Source of the DNA: an uncultured Bacteroidota bacterium
GTDB lineage: Bacteria > Bacteroidota > Bacteroidia > Chitinophagales > Chitinophagaceae
Assembly: GCA_903825095.1 (NCBI GenBank)
Contig: CAIJZF010000333.1
Location: forward strand, 1 to 8,226
DNA: 8,226 nt
Direction: 5' to 3'
Shown: positions 1 to 7,300 of the stretch, piece by piece
Layout of the letters: the number at the start of each line of letters is the position of its first letter
Numbering within the stretch: the stretch's first letter is position 1
The notes under the pieces: generated by a model
What the model was told of the DNA's origin: nothing
Databases searched by the model: none
What the model saw: the letters and a program-made list of their open reading frames with translations, nothing else
Position numbers and translations under genes: made by a program

Positions 1-213
1 GTTTTGATTCGTTAAAGAATCTGCCTTAGCAGACACTTCTATAAATTCAGCTTGAATTTTTGCTTTAGCACTATCAATGACAGCAATTTTATTGTCATAG
101 GTAGTAATAATGTCCACTTTTGAACTATTGAAATATATCCAAGAGCCAATAATGACTAATACTAAAACCCCAATGGTTATTTTACTGCTCATGCTAGAAG
201 ATTCGTTACTCAT
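1..213 (-). CDS. Partial membrane-anchored protein of unknown function (N-terminal 71 residues)
   Basis: The minus-strand frame is open from an ATG at 213 down to the window edge, so the C-terminus lies outside. The visible 71 residues begin MSNESSSMSSKITIGVLVLV. They show a short polar Ser-rich head, one hydrophobic segment at about residues 12-28 (a likely single membrane anchor), and then a polar, Ala/Lys/Glu-rich stretch that could be helical or coiled coil. A second Met codon at 192 (residue 8) is an alternative start that would keep the anchor intact. The basic and Ser-rich N-terminus suggests a signal anchor with the bulk of the protein in the periplasm, which is inference. A TAnnTTTG-type box sits just upstream, which favours the ATG at 213. 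I do not recognise the family. The gene is divergent from holA and is not obviously related to it in function. Confidence 0.7.
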   Translation of the reverse strand, partial: MSNESSSMSSKITIGVLVLVIIGSWIYFNSSKVDIITTYDNKIAVIDSAKAKIQAEFIEVSAKADSLTNQN

Positions 214-236
214 AAAAAATATTTAGTTTAAGGCTA

Positions 237-244
237 CAAAGATA
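237..244 (-). promoter_or_regulatory. Candidate -7 box for the left-edge membrane protein gene
   Basis: On the minus strand this reads TATCTTTG, a full match to the Bacteroidota -7 consensus TAnnTTTG. It would place the transcription start near 233 and leave a leader of about 20 bases before the ATG at 213. No clear TTG is found at the usual -33 distance, so the call rests on the -7 box and its position only. Confidence 0.4.
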
Positions 245-322
245 CAAAAAATGGGACAGATTACTAATAATTATAACCTAAGTTAAAAGAGGTTGATTTT
301 TAAGCATTTATTTTCAAAAATT

Positions 323-354
323 TTGCATTCAAGTAGGACTTATCTTTATATTTG
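323..354 (+). promoter_or_regulatory. Candidate holA promoter (TTG-N21-TATATTTG)
   Basis: TTG at 323-325 and TATATTTG at 347-354 match the Bacteroidota -33/-7 pattern with a 21-base spacer. Transcription would start about four bases after the box, near 358, which is the first base of the holA ATG. An overlapping weaker box, TATCTTTA at 341-348, would give a leader of only about six bases. Either choice implies little or no 5' leader. Confidence 0.5.
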
Positions 355-357
355 AAC

Positions 358-1377
358 ATGCCTACTTCTAAAATTATTGCTAACTGGAAAAAGAATGTTT
401 TTGATGCCGTTTATTGGCTCGAAGGTGAAGAGGCGTATTATATAGACAAGGTGGTAGACTATGCTGAAAAGCAATTACTTCCTGAAGCCGAGCAGGCTTT
501 TAACCTGACCATTTTTTATGGAAAAGATGCAGAATGGGCTGAGATTATGAACGCTTGTAAGCGTTATCCTGTTTTTGCAGAACGCCAAGTAGTAATTATT
601 AAGGAAGCGCAATTAATGGGGCAAATAGAGAAGTTGGAATCCTATGTAGAAAATCCAATGGCTTCTACAATTTTAATTGTAGCCTATAAGGATAAAAATA
701 TTGATGGCCGTAAAACATTTGGCAAGCTCTTAAAATCCAAAACCACTTTTATTGCTACTAAAAAAATGTATGATAGTAAGCTACCTGAATGGGTGAATGA
801 ATGGGTAGCAGAAAGAGGGTATCAGATTGCGCCAAAGGCAGTACAAATTTTAGTAGACCATATTGGCAATGATTTAAGTAGAATTCAAAATGAATTAGAA
901 AAGCTCATAGTGAATTTGGGAGATCGCAAGAAAATGACCGAAGATGATATTGAAAAATATATTGGCATTAGTAAAGAGTACAATGCCTTTGAATTTCAAG
1001 AAGCGGTTGGTCAAAAAAACTTCGCCAAAGCCATTCGAATGATTCAATATTTCGAATCCAATAATAAAGCAGCCCCCATACAATTAATATTACCTACTTT
1101 GTATGCTTTTTTTAGTAAGATTTATGCTATCTACGGATTAAATACGAGTGATGAAAAAAGAATCATGAGCGAAGTAGGTATTTCCTTTTTTGCAGTGAAA
1201 ATTTATTTAGCAGCACTCAGGCAGTATTCGTATTCAAAAGTGGAGCATGTACTTATGCTCATTCACGAATATAATTTAAGAGTAGTAGGCATTAATGACG
1301 CAGATAATACCGATGCCGATTTGTTAAAAGAGTTGGTCGTTAAAATTATGGATGTCCCTGAAAAGCAACCTGCTTAG
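358..1377 (+). CDS. holA: DNA polymerase III subunit delta (clamp loader)
   Basis: HolA is the clamp-loader subunit that opens the beta sliding clamp during replication; it acts with the delta' and tau/gamma subunits in the cytoplasm at the fork. The protein is 339 residues from the ATG at 358, close to the family's usual length of about 340. The N-terminus has the HolA pattern of a short helix followed by VYWLEGEEAYYIDKV (from about residue 18), the degenerate AAA+ start of domain I. Later come the typical NDLSRIQNELEKL helix of domain II and a helical C-terminal domain III (about 206-339) that contributes to the clamp-loader collar. As is normal for delta, no functional Walker A motif is seen. 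A TTG at 352 is in frame two codons earlier, but it lies inside the likely -7 box, so ATG 358 is preferred. It converges with ribF, with 26 bases between the stop codons. The family call is secure; the start is very likely. Confidence 0.95.
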   Translation: MPTSKIIANWKKNVFDAVYWLEGEEAYYIDKVVDYAEKQLLPEAEQAFNLTIFYGKDAEWAEIMNACKRYPVFAERQVVIIKEAQLMGQIEKLESYVENPMASTILIVAYKDKNIDGRKTFGKLLKSKTTFIATKKMYDSKLPEWVNEWVAERGYQIAPKAVQILVDHIGNDLSRIQNELEKLIVNLGDRKKMTEDDIEKYIGISKEYNAFEFQEAVGQKNFAKAIRMIQYFESNNKAAPIQLILPTLYAFFSKIYAIYGLNTSDEKRIMSEVGISFFAVKIYLAALRQYSYSKVEHVLMLIHEYNLRVVGINDADNTDADLLKELVVKIMDVPEKQPA

Positions 1378-1403
1378 GTATTTCAGGCATTACTATTATA
1401 AAT

Positions 1404-2348
1404 TTATTTATAATTCTTTAAAATAGCGGCTGCGGTAATTTTGTCTTTGGCAAGTTGTGCTTTTAAAGCTTCAAGTCCATCAAACTTTACTTCTCCTCTA
1501 ATATACTCATACACCATCACTGTTAAATTTTGCTCATAAATATCTTGATCAAAATCTAAAATATGTACTTCAATGACTTTCTTCTGTCCATCTACAGTGG
1601 GTCGAATGCCAATATTCATCATTCCATTATAAATAGTATTGCCTAGGCATTTTCCTTTTACTTTCACGGCATAAACTCCATTGGAAGGAATAATCTTTTC
1701 TTCATTATTTATATGCAAATTCGCAGTAGGGAACCCGATGGTTCTTCCAATTTGATTGCCTCTTACTACAAATCCATCAAATAAATAGGGATAGCCTAAA
1801 AGGGCATTGGCTTTTTCAATTTGTTGTTCTAGGATATAGTTTCTAATATGGGTAGAACTTACTATTTCATCTCCCATAATTTTTTCATGAATTTGTTCAA
1901 CCTTAAAACCTAAATCAGTACCAAATTTTTGTAGCAGTTCAAAATTTCCATTGCGGCCATTTCCAAACCTATGATCATAACCTACTAAAATAGTATGCGG
2001 GTGGAAATGGTCAAATAAAAAGGTTTTAACATATGCATCGGCAGTTAAATTAGAAAAAGCATAATCAAAATTAACCACCACTAAATGGTCAATACCTGAT
2101 TGCTCTAATAAACTAATTCTTTCCTCTAGGCTGGTCAATTGTTTAATTTCTCCAGGGATAGAGGAGATGACTTTTCTAGGATGTGGATGAAAGGTAACAA
2201 TGACTGTTTCTCCTCCAATTTCAAGGGCTATTTGCTTCATTCTGCTAATAATCTCTTGATGGCCTATATGCACTCCATCAAAGGCTCCCGTTGTAATAAC
2301 GGCATTTTTGAAAGCAGGTAATTCTTGTAAATTGTGGTGAACAGTCAT
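1404..2348 (-). CDS. ribF: Bifunctional riboflavin kinase / FAD synthetase
   Basis: RibF phosphorylates riboflavin to FMN and then adenylylates FMN to FAD, supplying flavin cofactors in the cytoplasm. The protein is 314 residues, the usual length. The N-terminal FAD synthetase (nucleotidyltransferase) domain shows GAFDGVHIGHQ at residues 21-31, FHPHPR at 53-58, VGYDHRFG at 122-129 and SSTHIR at 164-169, the family's ATP/FMN-binding signatures. The C-terminal riboflavin kinase domain begins near residue 185 and carries GRTIGFPTAN (201-210), NGVYAV (223-228), NIGIRPT (245-251) and Glu260 in EVHILDF, the position of the catalytic glutamate in this family. All key motifs are intact, so both activities are expected. 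The start at 2348 places the first motif at the normal distance from the N-terminus. It is transcribed divergently from purM from an overlapping promoter region. No FMN riboswitch is visible in the short leader. Confidence 0.97.
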   Translation of the reverse strand: MTVHHNLQELPAFKNAVITTGAFDGVHIGHQEIISRMKQIALEIGGETVIVTFHPHPRKVISSIPGEIKQLTSLEERISLLEQSGIDHLVVVNFDYAFSNLTADAYVKTFLFDHFHPHTILVGYDHRFGNGRNGNFELLQKFGTDLGFKVEQIHEKIMGDEIVSSTHIRNYILEQQIEKANALLGYPYLFDGFVVRGNQIGRTIGFPTANLHINNEEKIIPSNGVYAVKVKGKCLGNTIYNGMMNIGIRPTVDGQKKVIEVHILDFDQDIYEQNLTVMVYEYIRGEVKFDGLEALKAQLAKDKITAAAILKNYK

Positions 2349-2364
2349 CTTCGTTGTCTAAATA

Positions 2365-2399
2365 TGGCACAAATGTAAAACAATTGTACCTTTGTGCCA
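2365..2399. repeat. Inverted repeat spanning the ribF/purM divergent promoters
   Basis: The left arm TGGCACAAATGTA (2365-2377) and right arm TACCTTTGTGCCA (2387-2399) are reverse complements at 12 of 13 positions, separated by 9 bases. The outer nine pairs are perfect. Each arm contains the -7 box of one of the two divergent promoters, so part of the symmetry comes from two similar promoters facing away from each other. The matching GTGCCA just downstream of each box is not required by the promoter consensus and could be an operator half-site or an extended promoter preference. Confidence 0.6.
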
Positions 2400-2402
2400 C
2401 AA
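2370..2402 (-). promoter_or_regulatory. Candidate ribF promoter
   Basis: On the minus strand, TACATTTG (complement of 2370-2377) is a full match to TAnnTTTG. A TTG (complement of 2400-2402) lies 22 bases upstream of it. Transcription would begin near 2366, giving ribF a leader of roughly 18 bases. The element overlaps the purM -7 box on the other strand. Confidence 0.55.
2387..2394 (+). promoter_or_regulatory. Candidate purM -7 box
   Basis: TACCTTTG fully matches the Bacteroidota -7 consensus. Transcription would start near 2398, leaving a leader of about 19 bases before the ATG at 2417. The -33 region is weak: an ATG at 2364-2366 gives a 19-base spacer, while a real TTG at 2354-2356 is too far away (30 bases). 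The box argues against a purM start further upstream. Confidence 0.55.
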
Positions 2403-2416
2403 ACCAATTTAGATTC

Positions 2417-3595
2417 ATGTCATTGTATGCCCAACGCGGTGTCTCCGCTCAAAAAGAAGAAGTCCATGCGGCTATTAAGGATCTTGACCAAGGCTTATAT
2501 CCCAATGCTTTTTGTAAGTTATATGCCGACTATTTAGGAGGGCAGTCTGACTATATTAATATTATGCATGCCGATGGAGCTGGCACTAAAAGTATACTAG
2601 CCTATCTCTATTGGAAAGAAACTGGAGACGCCACTGTTTGGAGAGGCATTGCACAAGATGCTATAGCAATGAATTTAGACGATTTATTATGTGTAGGTAT
2701 TTATGATCAAATATTATTCTCATCCACCATTGATAGAAATAAATTAGTGATTACTGGTGATGTATTAAGTGAAGTAATCAATGGCACACAAGATTTTTTT
2801 AATACGCTGAAAAAATTCGGCATTCAAATTGAATTTTTAGGAGGCGAAACTGCCGATGTAGGGGATGTAGTGAGAACTATTGCAGTGAATGGTACGATGA
2901 CAGCCAGATGGCCTAAATCAAAACTTATTACCAATGATAAAATTGCTGCAGGACAAGTGATTGTTGGGTTTTCTAGTTATGGGCAAGCAAGTTATGAATC
3001 GTCTTATAATAGTGGCTTAGGTAGTAATGGACTTACCAGTGCAAGACATGATGTTTTAGAACATTCTTATGCAAAAAAGTATCCTGAAACTTTTGAACCA
3101 AGTTTAAAAGAGGAAGTGGTTTACATTGGAAAAAATAAGATGACCGATACAGTAGAGGTACCTGGTTTTGGTAATATTAGTATTGGTAAATTATTATTAA
3201 GCCCTACCAGAACTTATGCGCCACTTGTGAAAGCTATACTGGATAAGCATTTTGAAGCAGTTAAGGGAATGATACATTGTAGTGGGGGTGGTCAAACAAA
3301 ATGTATGAAGTATTTGCCTGGGCCTATGCGTATTGTGAAAGATAATTTTTTAGAAGTACCTCCTATATTTAATTTAATTCAAGAGAATTCTGGAGCCAAC
3401 GCAAAAGAAATGTATCAGGTATTTAATATGGGCCACCGTTTAGAAATTTTTACGGACGAGGCGTCAGCAAGCGCATTAATAGCCTTGGCTAAAACATTTA
3501 ATATTGAAGCACAAATTATTGGAAGAGTAGAAGCGTCTACTCAAAAAGAATTAATTTTAAAAGGAAGTTTTGGAACAGAAAGTTTTAGCTATTAA
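2417..3595 (+). CDS. purM: Phosphoribosylformylglycinamidine cyclo-ligase (AIR synthetase), Bacteroidota-type
   Basis: PurM closes the imidazole ring, converting FGAM and ATP to AIR, the fifth step of de novo purine synthesis. The protein is 392 residues from the ATG at 2417, longer than the roughly 345 of E. coli PurM. Motifs in order are DGAGTKS (53-59), NLDDLLCVG (86-94, like the NDILVQGA region), GGETAD (142-147), GLGSNGLTSAR (200-210), LLSPTRTY (260-267), HCSGGGQTK (287-295) and FNMGHR (336-341). These match the AIRS N- and C-terminal folds, although several differ from the enterobacterial wording: CSGGGQTK replaces the usual TGGGLxEN. From memory this is the form common in Bacteroidota. 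The open frame extends to a TTG at 2354, but that would place the start upstream of the likely promoter, so the ATG at 2417 is chosen. ftsE follows after 25 bases and is probably co-transcribed. An unrelated AIRS-fold enzyme is a less likely alternative. Confidence 0.9.
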   Translation: MSLYAQRGVSAQKEEVHAAIKDLDQGLYPNAFCKLYADYLGGQSDYINIMHADGAGTKSILAYLYWKETGDATVWRGIAQDAIAMNLDDLLCVGIYDQILFSSTIDRNKLVITGDVLSEVINGTQDFFNTLKKFGIQIEFLGGETADVGDVVRTIAVNGTMTARWPKSKLITNDKIAAGQVIVGFSSYGQASYESSYNSGLGSNGLTSARHDVLEHSYAKKYPETFEPSLKEEVVYIGKNKMTDTVEVPGFGNISIGKLLLSPTRTYAPLVKAILDKHFEAVKGMIHCSGGGQTKCMKYLPGPMRIVKDNFLEVPPIFNLIQENSGANAKEMYQVFNMGHRLEIFTDEASASALIALAKTFNIEAQIIGRVEASTQKELILKGSFGTESFSY

Positions 3596-3620
3596 TTTTA
3601 AAACACTAACAAAATAAGAT

Positions 3621-4295
3621 ATGAGCGAAATAGTAGTGCAATTAGAAAATGTAAATATTTATCAAAGTGGTAATCTCATTTTGCAAGATGTGAATTTTAC
3701 TGTTCAAAAAGGGGAGTTTGTGTATTTGGTTGGTAAAACAGGAACTGGAAAAAGTAGTTTATTGAAATCATTATATGGTGAAGTAACTATTACTGAAGGA
3801 AAAGGGTTGGTGGTTGGCTTTGATTTAAAAGATATGGACTGGAAGAAACTTCCTTTTTTAAGAAGAAATTTAGGGGTGGTATTTCAGGACTTTCAATTAT
3901 TAACCGATAGAAATGTGCATGAGAACCTACGTTTCGTGTTAAAGGCCACAGGCTGGGAAGACGAGCGTTTGGTAGAGCAAAAAATAGAAGATGTACTAGC
4001 TAAAGTGGGGCTTCAAAATAAAGGCTTTAAAATGACCTATGAGATGAGTGGGGGCGAGCAACAAAGAGTAGATATAGCCAGGGCCTTATTAAACTCCCCT
4101 AAATTAATACTAGCGGACGAGCCTACAGGCAGTTTAGACCCTGAAACTAGTGACGAAATCATGCAATTATTATTCCAAATAGCCAAGGATGATGGAACGG
4201 CTATTGTGATGGCTACACACGACTTTATGGTCGTTAATAAATTCCCTTCAAGAACCTTGGCTACCATTGGAGGTAGGCTAATTCCACAGGTTTAA
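3621..4295 (+). CDS. ftsE: Cell division ABC transporter ATP-binding protein FtsE
   Basis: FtsE is the cytoplasmic ATPase that pairs with the membrane protein FtsX to control peptidoglycan hydrolases at division or during elongation. The protein is 224 residues, the normal length. All ABC ATPase elements are intact: aromatic Tyr14, Walker A GKTGTGKS (38-45), Q-loop Gln89, signature SGGEQ (143-147), Walker B LILAD (162-166) with catalytic Glu167, D-loop GSLD (170-173) and His200. The stretch GVVFQDFQLLTDRNVHENL (85-103) is the characteristic FtsE wording and separates it from LolD and other MacB-type ATPases. The ATG at 3621 is preceded by an A-rich leader without a Shine-Dalgarno sequence, as is common in this phylum. 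It lies 25 bases after purM with no promoter seen between them, so it is probably the second gene of that operon. No ftsX follows; smc is next. LolD-like function cannot be fully excluded. Confidence 0.9.
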   Translation: MSEIVVQLENVNIYQSGNLILQDVNFTVQKGEFVYLVGKTGTGKSSLLKSLYGEVTITEGKGLVVGFDLKDMDWKKLPFLRRNLGVVFQDFQLLTDRNVHENLRFVLKATGWEDERLVEQKIEDVLAKVGLQNKGFKMTYEMSGGEQQRVDIARALLNSPKLILADEPTGSLDPETSDEIMQLLFQIAKDDGTAIVMATHDFMVVNKFPSRTLATIGGRLIPQV

Positions 4296-4334
4296 TTTTT
4301 CTCCACTAATTGTACACAAAACAGCATTTAGGCC

Positions 4335-4364
4335 TTGAATTCTTGGCTCTTTTTCTTATGTTCG
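4335..4364 (+). promoter_or_regulatory. Candidate smc promoter (TTG-N19-TATGTTCG)
   Basis: TTG at 4335-4337 and TATGTTCG at 4357-4364 (one mismatch to TAnnTTTG) are spaced by 19 bases. Transcription would start near 4368 with a leader of about 20 bases before the GTG at 4389. The 93-base gap after ftsE, with no clear terminator, leaves room for partial read-through from purM-ftsE as well. Confidence 0.45.
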
Positions 4365-4388
4365 CAGACATAAAATAGAAGATAACAA

Positions 4389-7300
4389 GTGAGACTAAAG
4401 TCATTAGAAATCAAAGGGTTCAAGAGCTTTGCTGACAAAACAATTGTAAGTTTTGATGAGGGAATTACGGGCATTATCGGGCCAAATGGTTGTGGTAAAA
4501 GTAATATCATTGATAGCATAAGATGGGTAATTGGAGAACAGAAAATTTCAGCTTTAAGAAGTGAGAATTTAGATTCTTTAGTTTTTAACGGAAGTAAAAC
4601 CAGATCGGCTAGTAGTATGGCAGAAGTGAGCCTTACTTTCGAGAATACTAAAAACTTATTACCTACAGAATTTAGCACCATCACCGTAACGCGTCGTTTT
4701 TATAAAAACGGAGAGAGTGAATATCGTTTAAATGATGTGGCTTGTCGTTTGAAAGACATCCATAATTTATTCTTAGATACAGGGGTGAGTACCGATAGCT
4801 ATGCCATTATTGAATTAGGCATGGTGGATGATATCATTAAGGATAAAGACAATAGTCGTCGTAGAATGTTAGAACAAGCTGCGGGTATTACTATTTACAA
4901 AACAAGAAAGAAAGAAGCGAAGAATAAATTAGATGCGACTGAACAAGATTTAGCGCGTATTGAAGATTTATTATTTGAAATTAATAATCAGCTTAAAACT
5001 TTAGAGAACCAAGCTAAAAAAGCAGAAAAGTATTTTGAAATCAAAAAAGATTACAAAGACACTGCCATTGAGCTTGCGAAGGCCTCTTTAGAAGGTTTTA
5101 ATATTAGCTATAAAGAGCTGAACGACCAACAAGAAGCAGAAACAGACAAGAAATTTCAATTAGAAGCTGCCATTGCATTGGAAGAAGCTGCCTTAGAACA
5201 GGAGCGTGTAGTCTTCATTGAAAAAGAGAAAGGCTTACAGTCTTTACAACACCAATACAACGATAGTTTATCTACACTTAGAACCAAAGAGAATGATAAA
5301 AACTTAGCGGCTCAGCGTTTAGATTATCTAAACGATAAAGAAGCTTCTTTACAAGAGTTTTTATTAAAAGCAGAAGGACAATTAAAAACCATTGGTGACT
5401 CTATTGAGTACACAAAATTACAAGTTGTTGAGGAAGAAAAGATATACCAAGATTTTAAAACAAGGGTTGATCAATCTCAAACTGCTTTAACTGAAAAAAG
5501 AGATTCATTCGATAGTCAAAGATCTATCTTAGATAATTTACGTCAGTCTTATCAACAAATTCAAAGAAATCAATTTGATGCGGAAAAGAAAGTAGCCGTA
5601 TCCGATACTTCTATTCAAAACGTTCAAAGATCTCATCAACAATTAGAAGAAGAACAAAATCATAGAGTAGGACAAATTTCCGATATTACTTCTCAGTTAG
5701 CTTCCAAAGAAGCAGACTTAGAAAGCAAGAAAGCAAATTTAGCAGCATTGCAAATTCAGCATGATAATGCAAGAGCTAGTATATTCGAAACCCAGGAGCA
5801 ATTAGAAATACTAAGATCTGAATTAGCAGAACAAACTAGAAAATTAGACGCTAAGAAAAACGAATACGATTTATTAAAGAGCTTAGTAGATTCTATGGAA
5901 GGTTATCCAGAGAGTGTGAAATTCTTACATAAGAACACGGGCTGGAATCATCAAGCGCCTATTTTATCAGATATATTATATGTTCAAGAAGCCTACCGTG
6001 CAGCGGTGGAGAATGTGCTTGAGCCTTATTTAAACTATTATGTAGTCAATGATTTAAAAGAGGGTATGCAAGCCGTTCAATTATTAGATGACAATAAAAA
6101 AGGCAAGGCCAATTTCTTCTTATTAGACCAATTAAACGGAGCTTCAGCCAATACAGCACCTGCTAATACCATAGCAGCTTTATCCGTAATTGAAATAGAT
6201 AGCAAGTATAGCGCTTTAGCAAATCATTTATTAGGCAATGTATTTATTGCTGAAAATGAGTCTGCTTTATCGGGCGATTATGCTGGTATTATTTTAGAGA
6301 AAACAGGTAAGTATGTAAGAGGTAAGTATACATTAACGGGAGGTAGCGTTGGTTTGTTTGAAGGAAAGAAAATTGGACGTGCTAAGAATTTAGAAAAATT
6401 ATTGGAAGATATACAAGCACAAGAAAAAGTAGTGAATGATTTAAAAGCTACTATTCAAACACAACATAATTCTGTATTACAGTTTAATGAGCTTTTGAAA
6501 GAAAATGAAATTCGTGCAACTGAACAATCTGTGAATACTTTAATCAATGAAGTATTTGCCAATAAGAACAGATTAGAGAACTTGCAATTAGCACAGTCAG
6601 CTGCTATTATTAAGTTAAAAGAGTTTGAAGATAAGATTACGGAAGAACATACCGCTATTGCAGATACAAGAATTGCATTAGAGGCCTTGAATTTATCTTT
6701 GCAACAAACACAGTCTAATTTAAATGATGTTGAGTTAGCGTATCAAGCAGCTGAACAAGCTTATCATTTAGCTTCTGGTGAGTTCAATGAAATGAATTTG
6801 CAACTAACTAAACAATACAGCAAAATTGAGGCATTGCAACAAGAGGTTCTATTTAAGGAAAATCAATTAAATGATTTACATGCTCAAATACAAACCAATA
6901 GTGTTCAATTAACGGAAGCAAGTGCTGCCATTGTGGATAGCCGTGCAGAATTAGCTCAATTAGAAGAAGACTTGGTGAAGCTTTTAAAAACGAAGGAAGA
7001 TGAAGAGTCTATATTAAATGAAGCAGATCAGGCCTATTATAATTTAAGAAACAATCTACAAGAGAAGGAGAGTGCCTTAAGAATGCAGATTAAGTCTAAG
7101 GAATTAATTGATCAATTAATCAATGAAATTAAGGACCAACTGAATAATTTAAAATTACAGTTGTCTGGGATGAAAGAAAGATTAAACGTAGAGTTTAAAG
7201 TTGAATTAGAGGAAATCTTAGACGAAGGCAGGGCTACTGAAATCTCATTAGAGGAACTACAAGCCAGCGCAGATAGAATGAAGAAGCGTTTGGAGAATAT

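Noticed and set aside
895..1083. 62-codon minus-strand frame inside holA
   Set aside because: Short, low-complexity product antisense to an intact gene, with no promoter signal.
1369..1403. Possible terminator between the convergent holA and ribF genes
   Set aside because: Only 4-bp arms (CCTG/CAGG or ACCT/AGGT) can be drawn and no T tract follows in either direction.
2139..2321. 60-codon plus-strand frame inside ribF
   Set aside because: Antisense to conserved RibF motifs, with no family signal.
2354..2416. N-terminal extension of purM to a TTG at 2354
   Set aside because: The 21 extra residues do not fit the PurM N-terminus, and the region holds the divergent promoter, so it is probably untranslated.
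4037..4267. 76-codon minus-strand frame inside ftsE
   Set aside because: Antisense to the ABC signature and Walker B region; its openness reflects that coding strand.
4296..4320. Possible terminator after ftsE
   Set aside because: There is a short T run but no stem precedes it.
4332..4347. Imperfect 16-bp palindrome (GCC-tt-GAATTC-tt-GGC) over the smc -33 element
   Set aside because: Only the ends and the central six bases pair; with four mismatched positions in 16, chance is a sufficient explanation.
4328..4684. 118-codon open frame on the minus strand over the smc start
   Set aside because: It is antisense to the highly conserved SMC N-terminal head, has no recognisable domain and covers the smc promoter; it is a shadow of smc.
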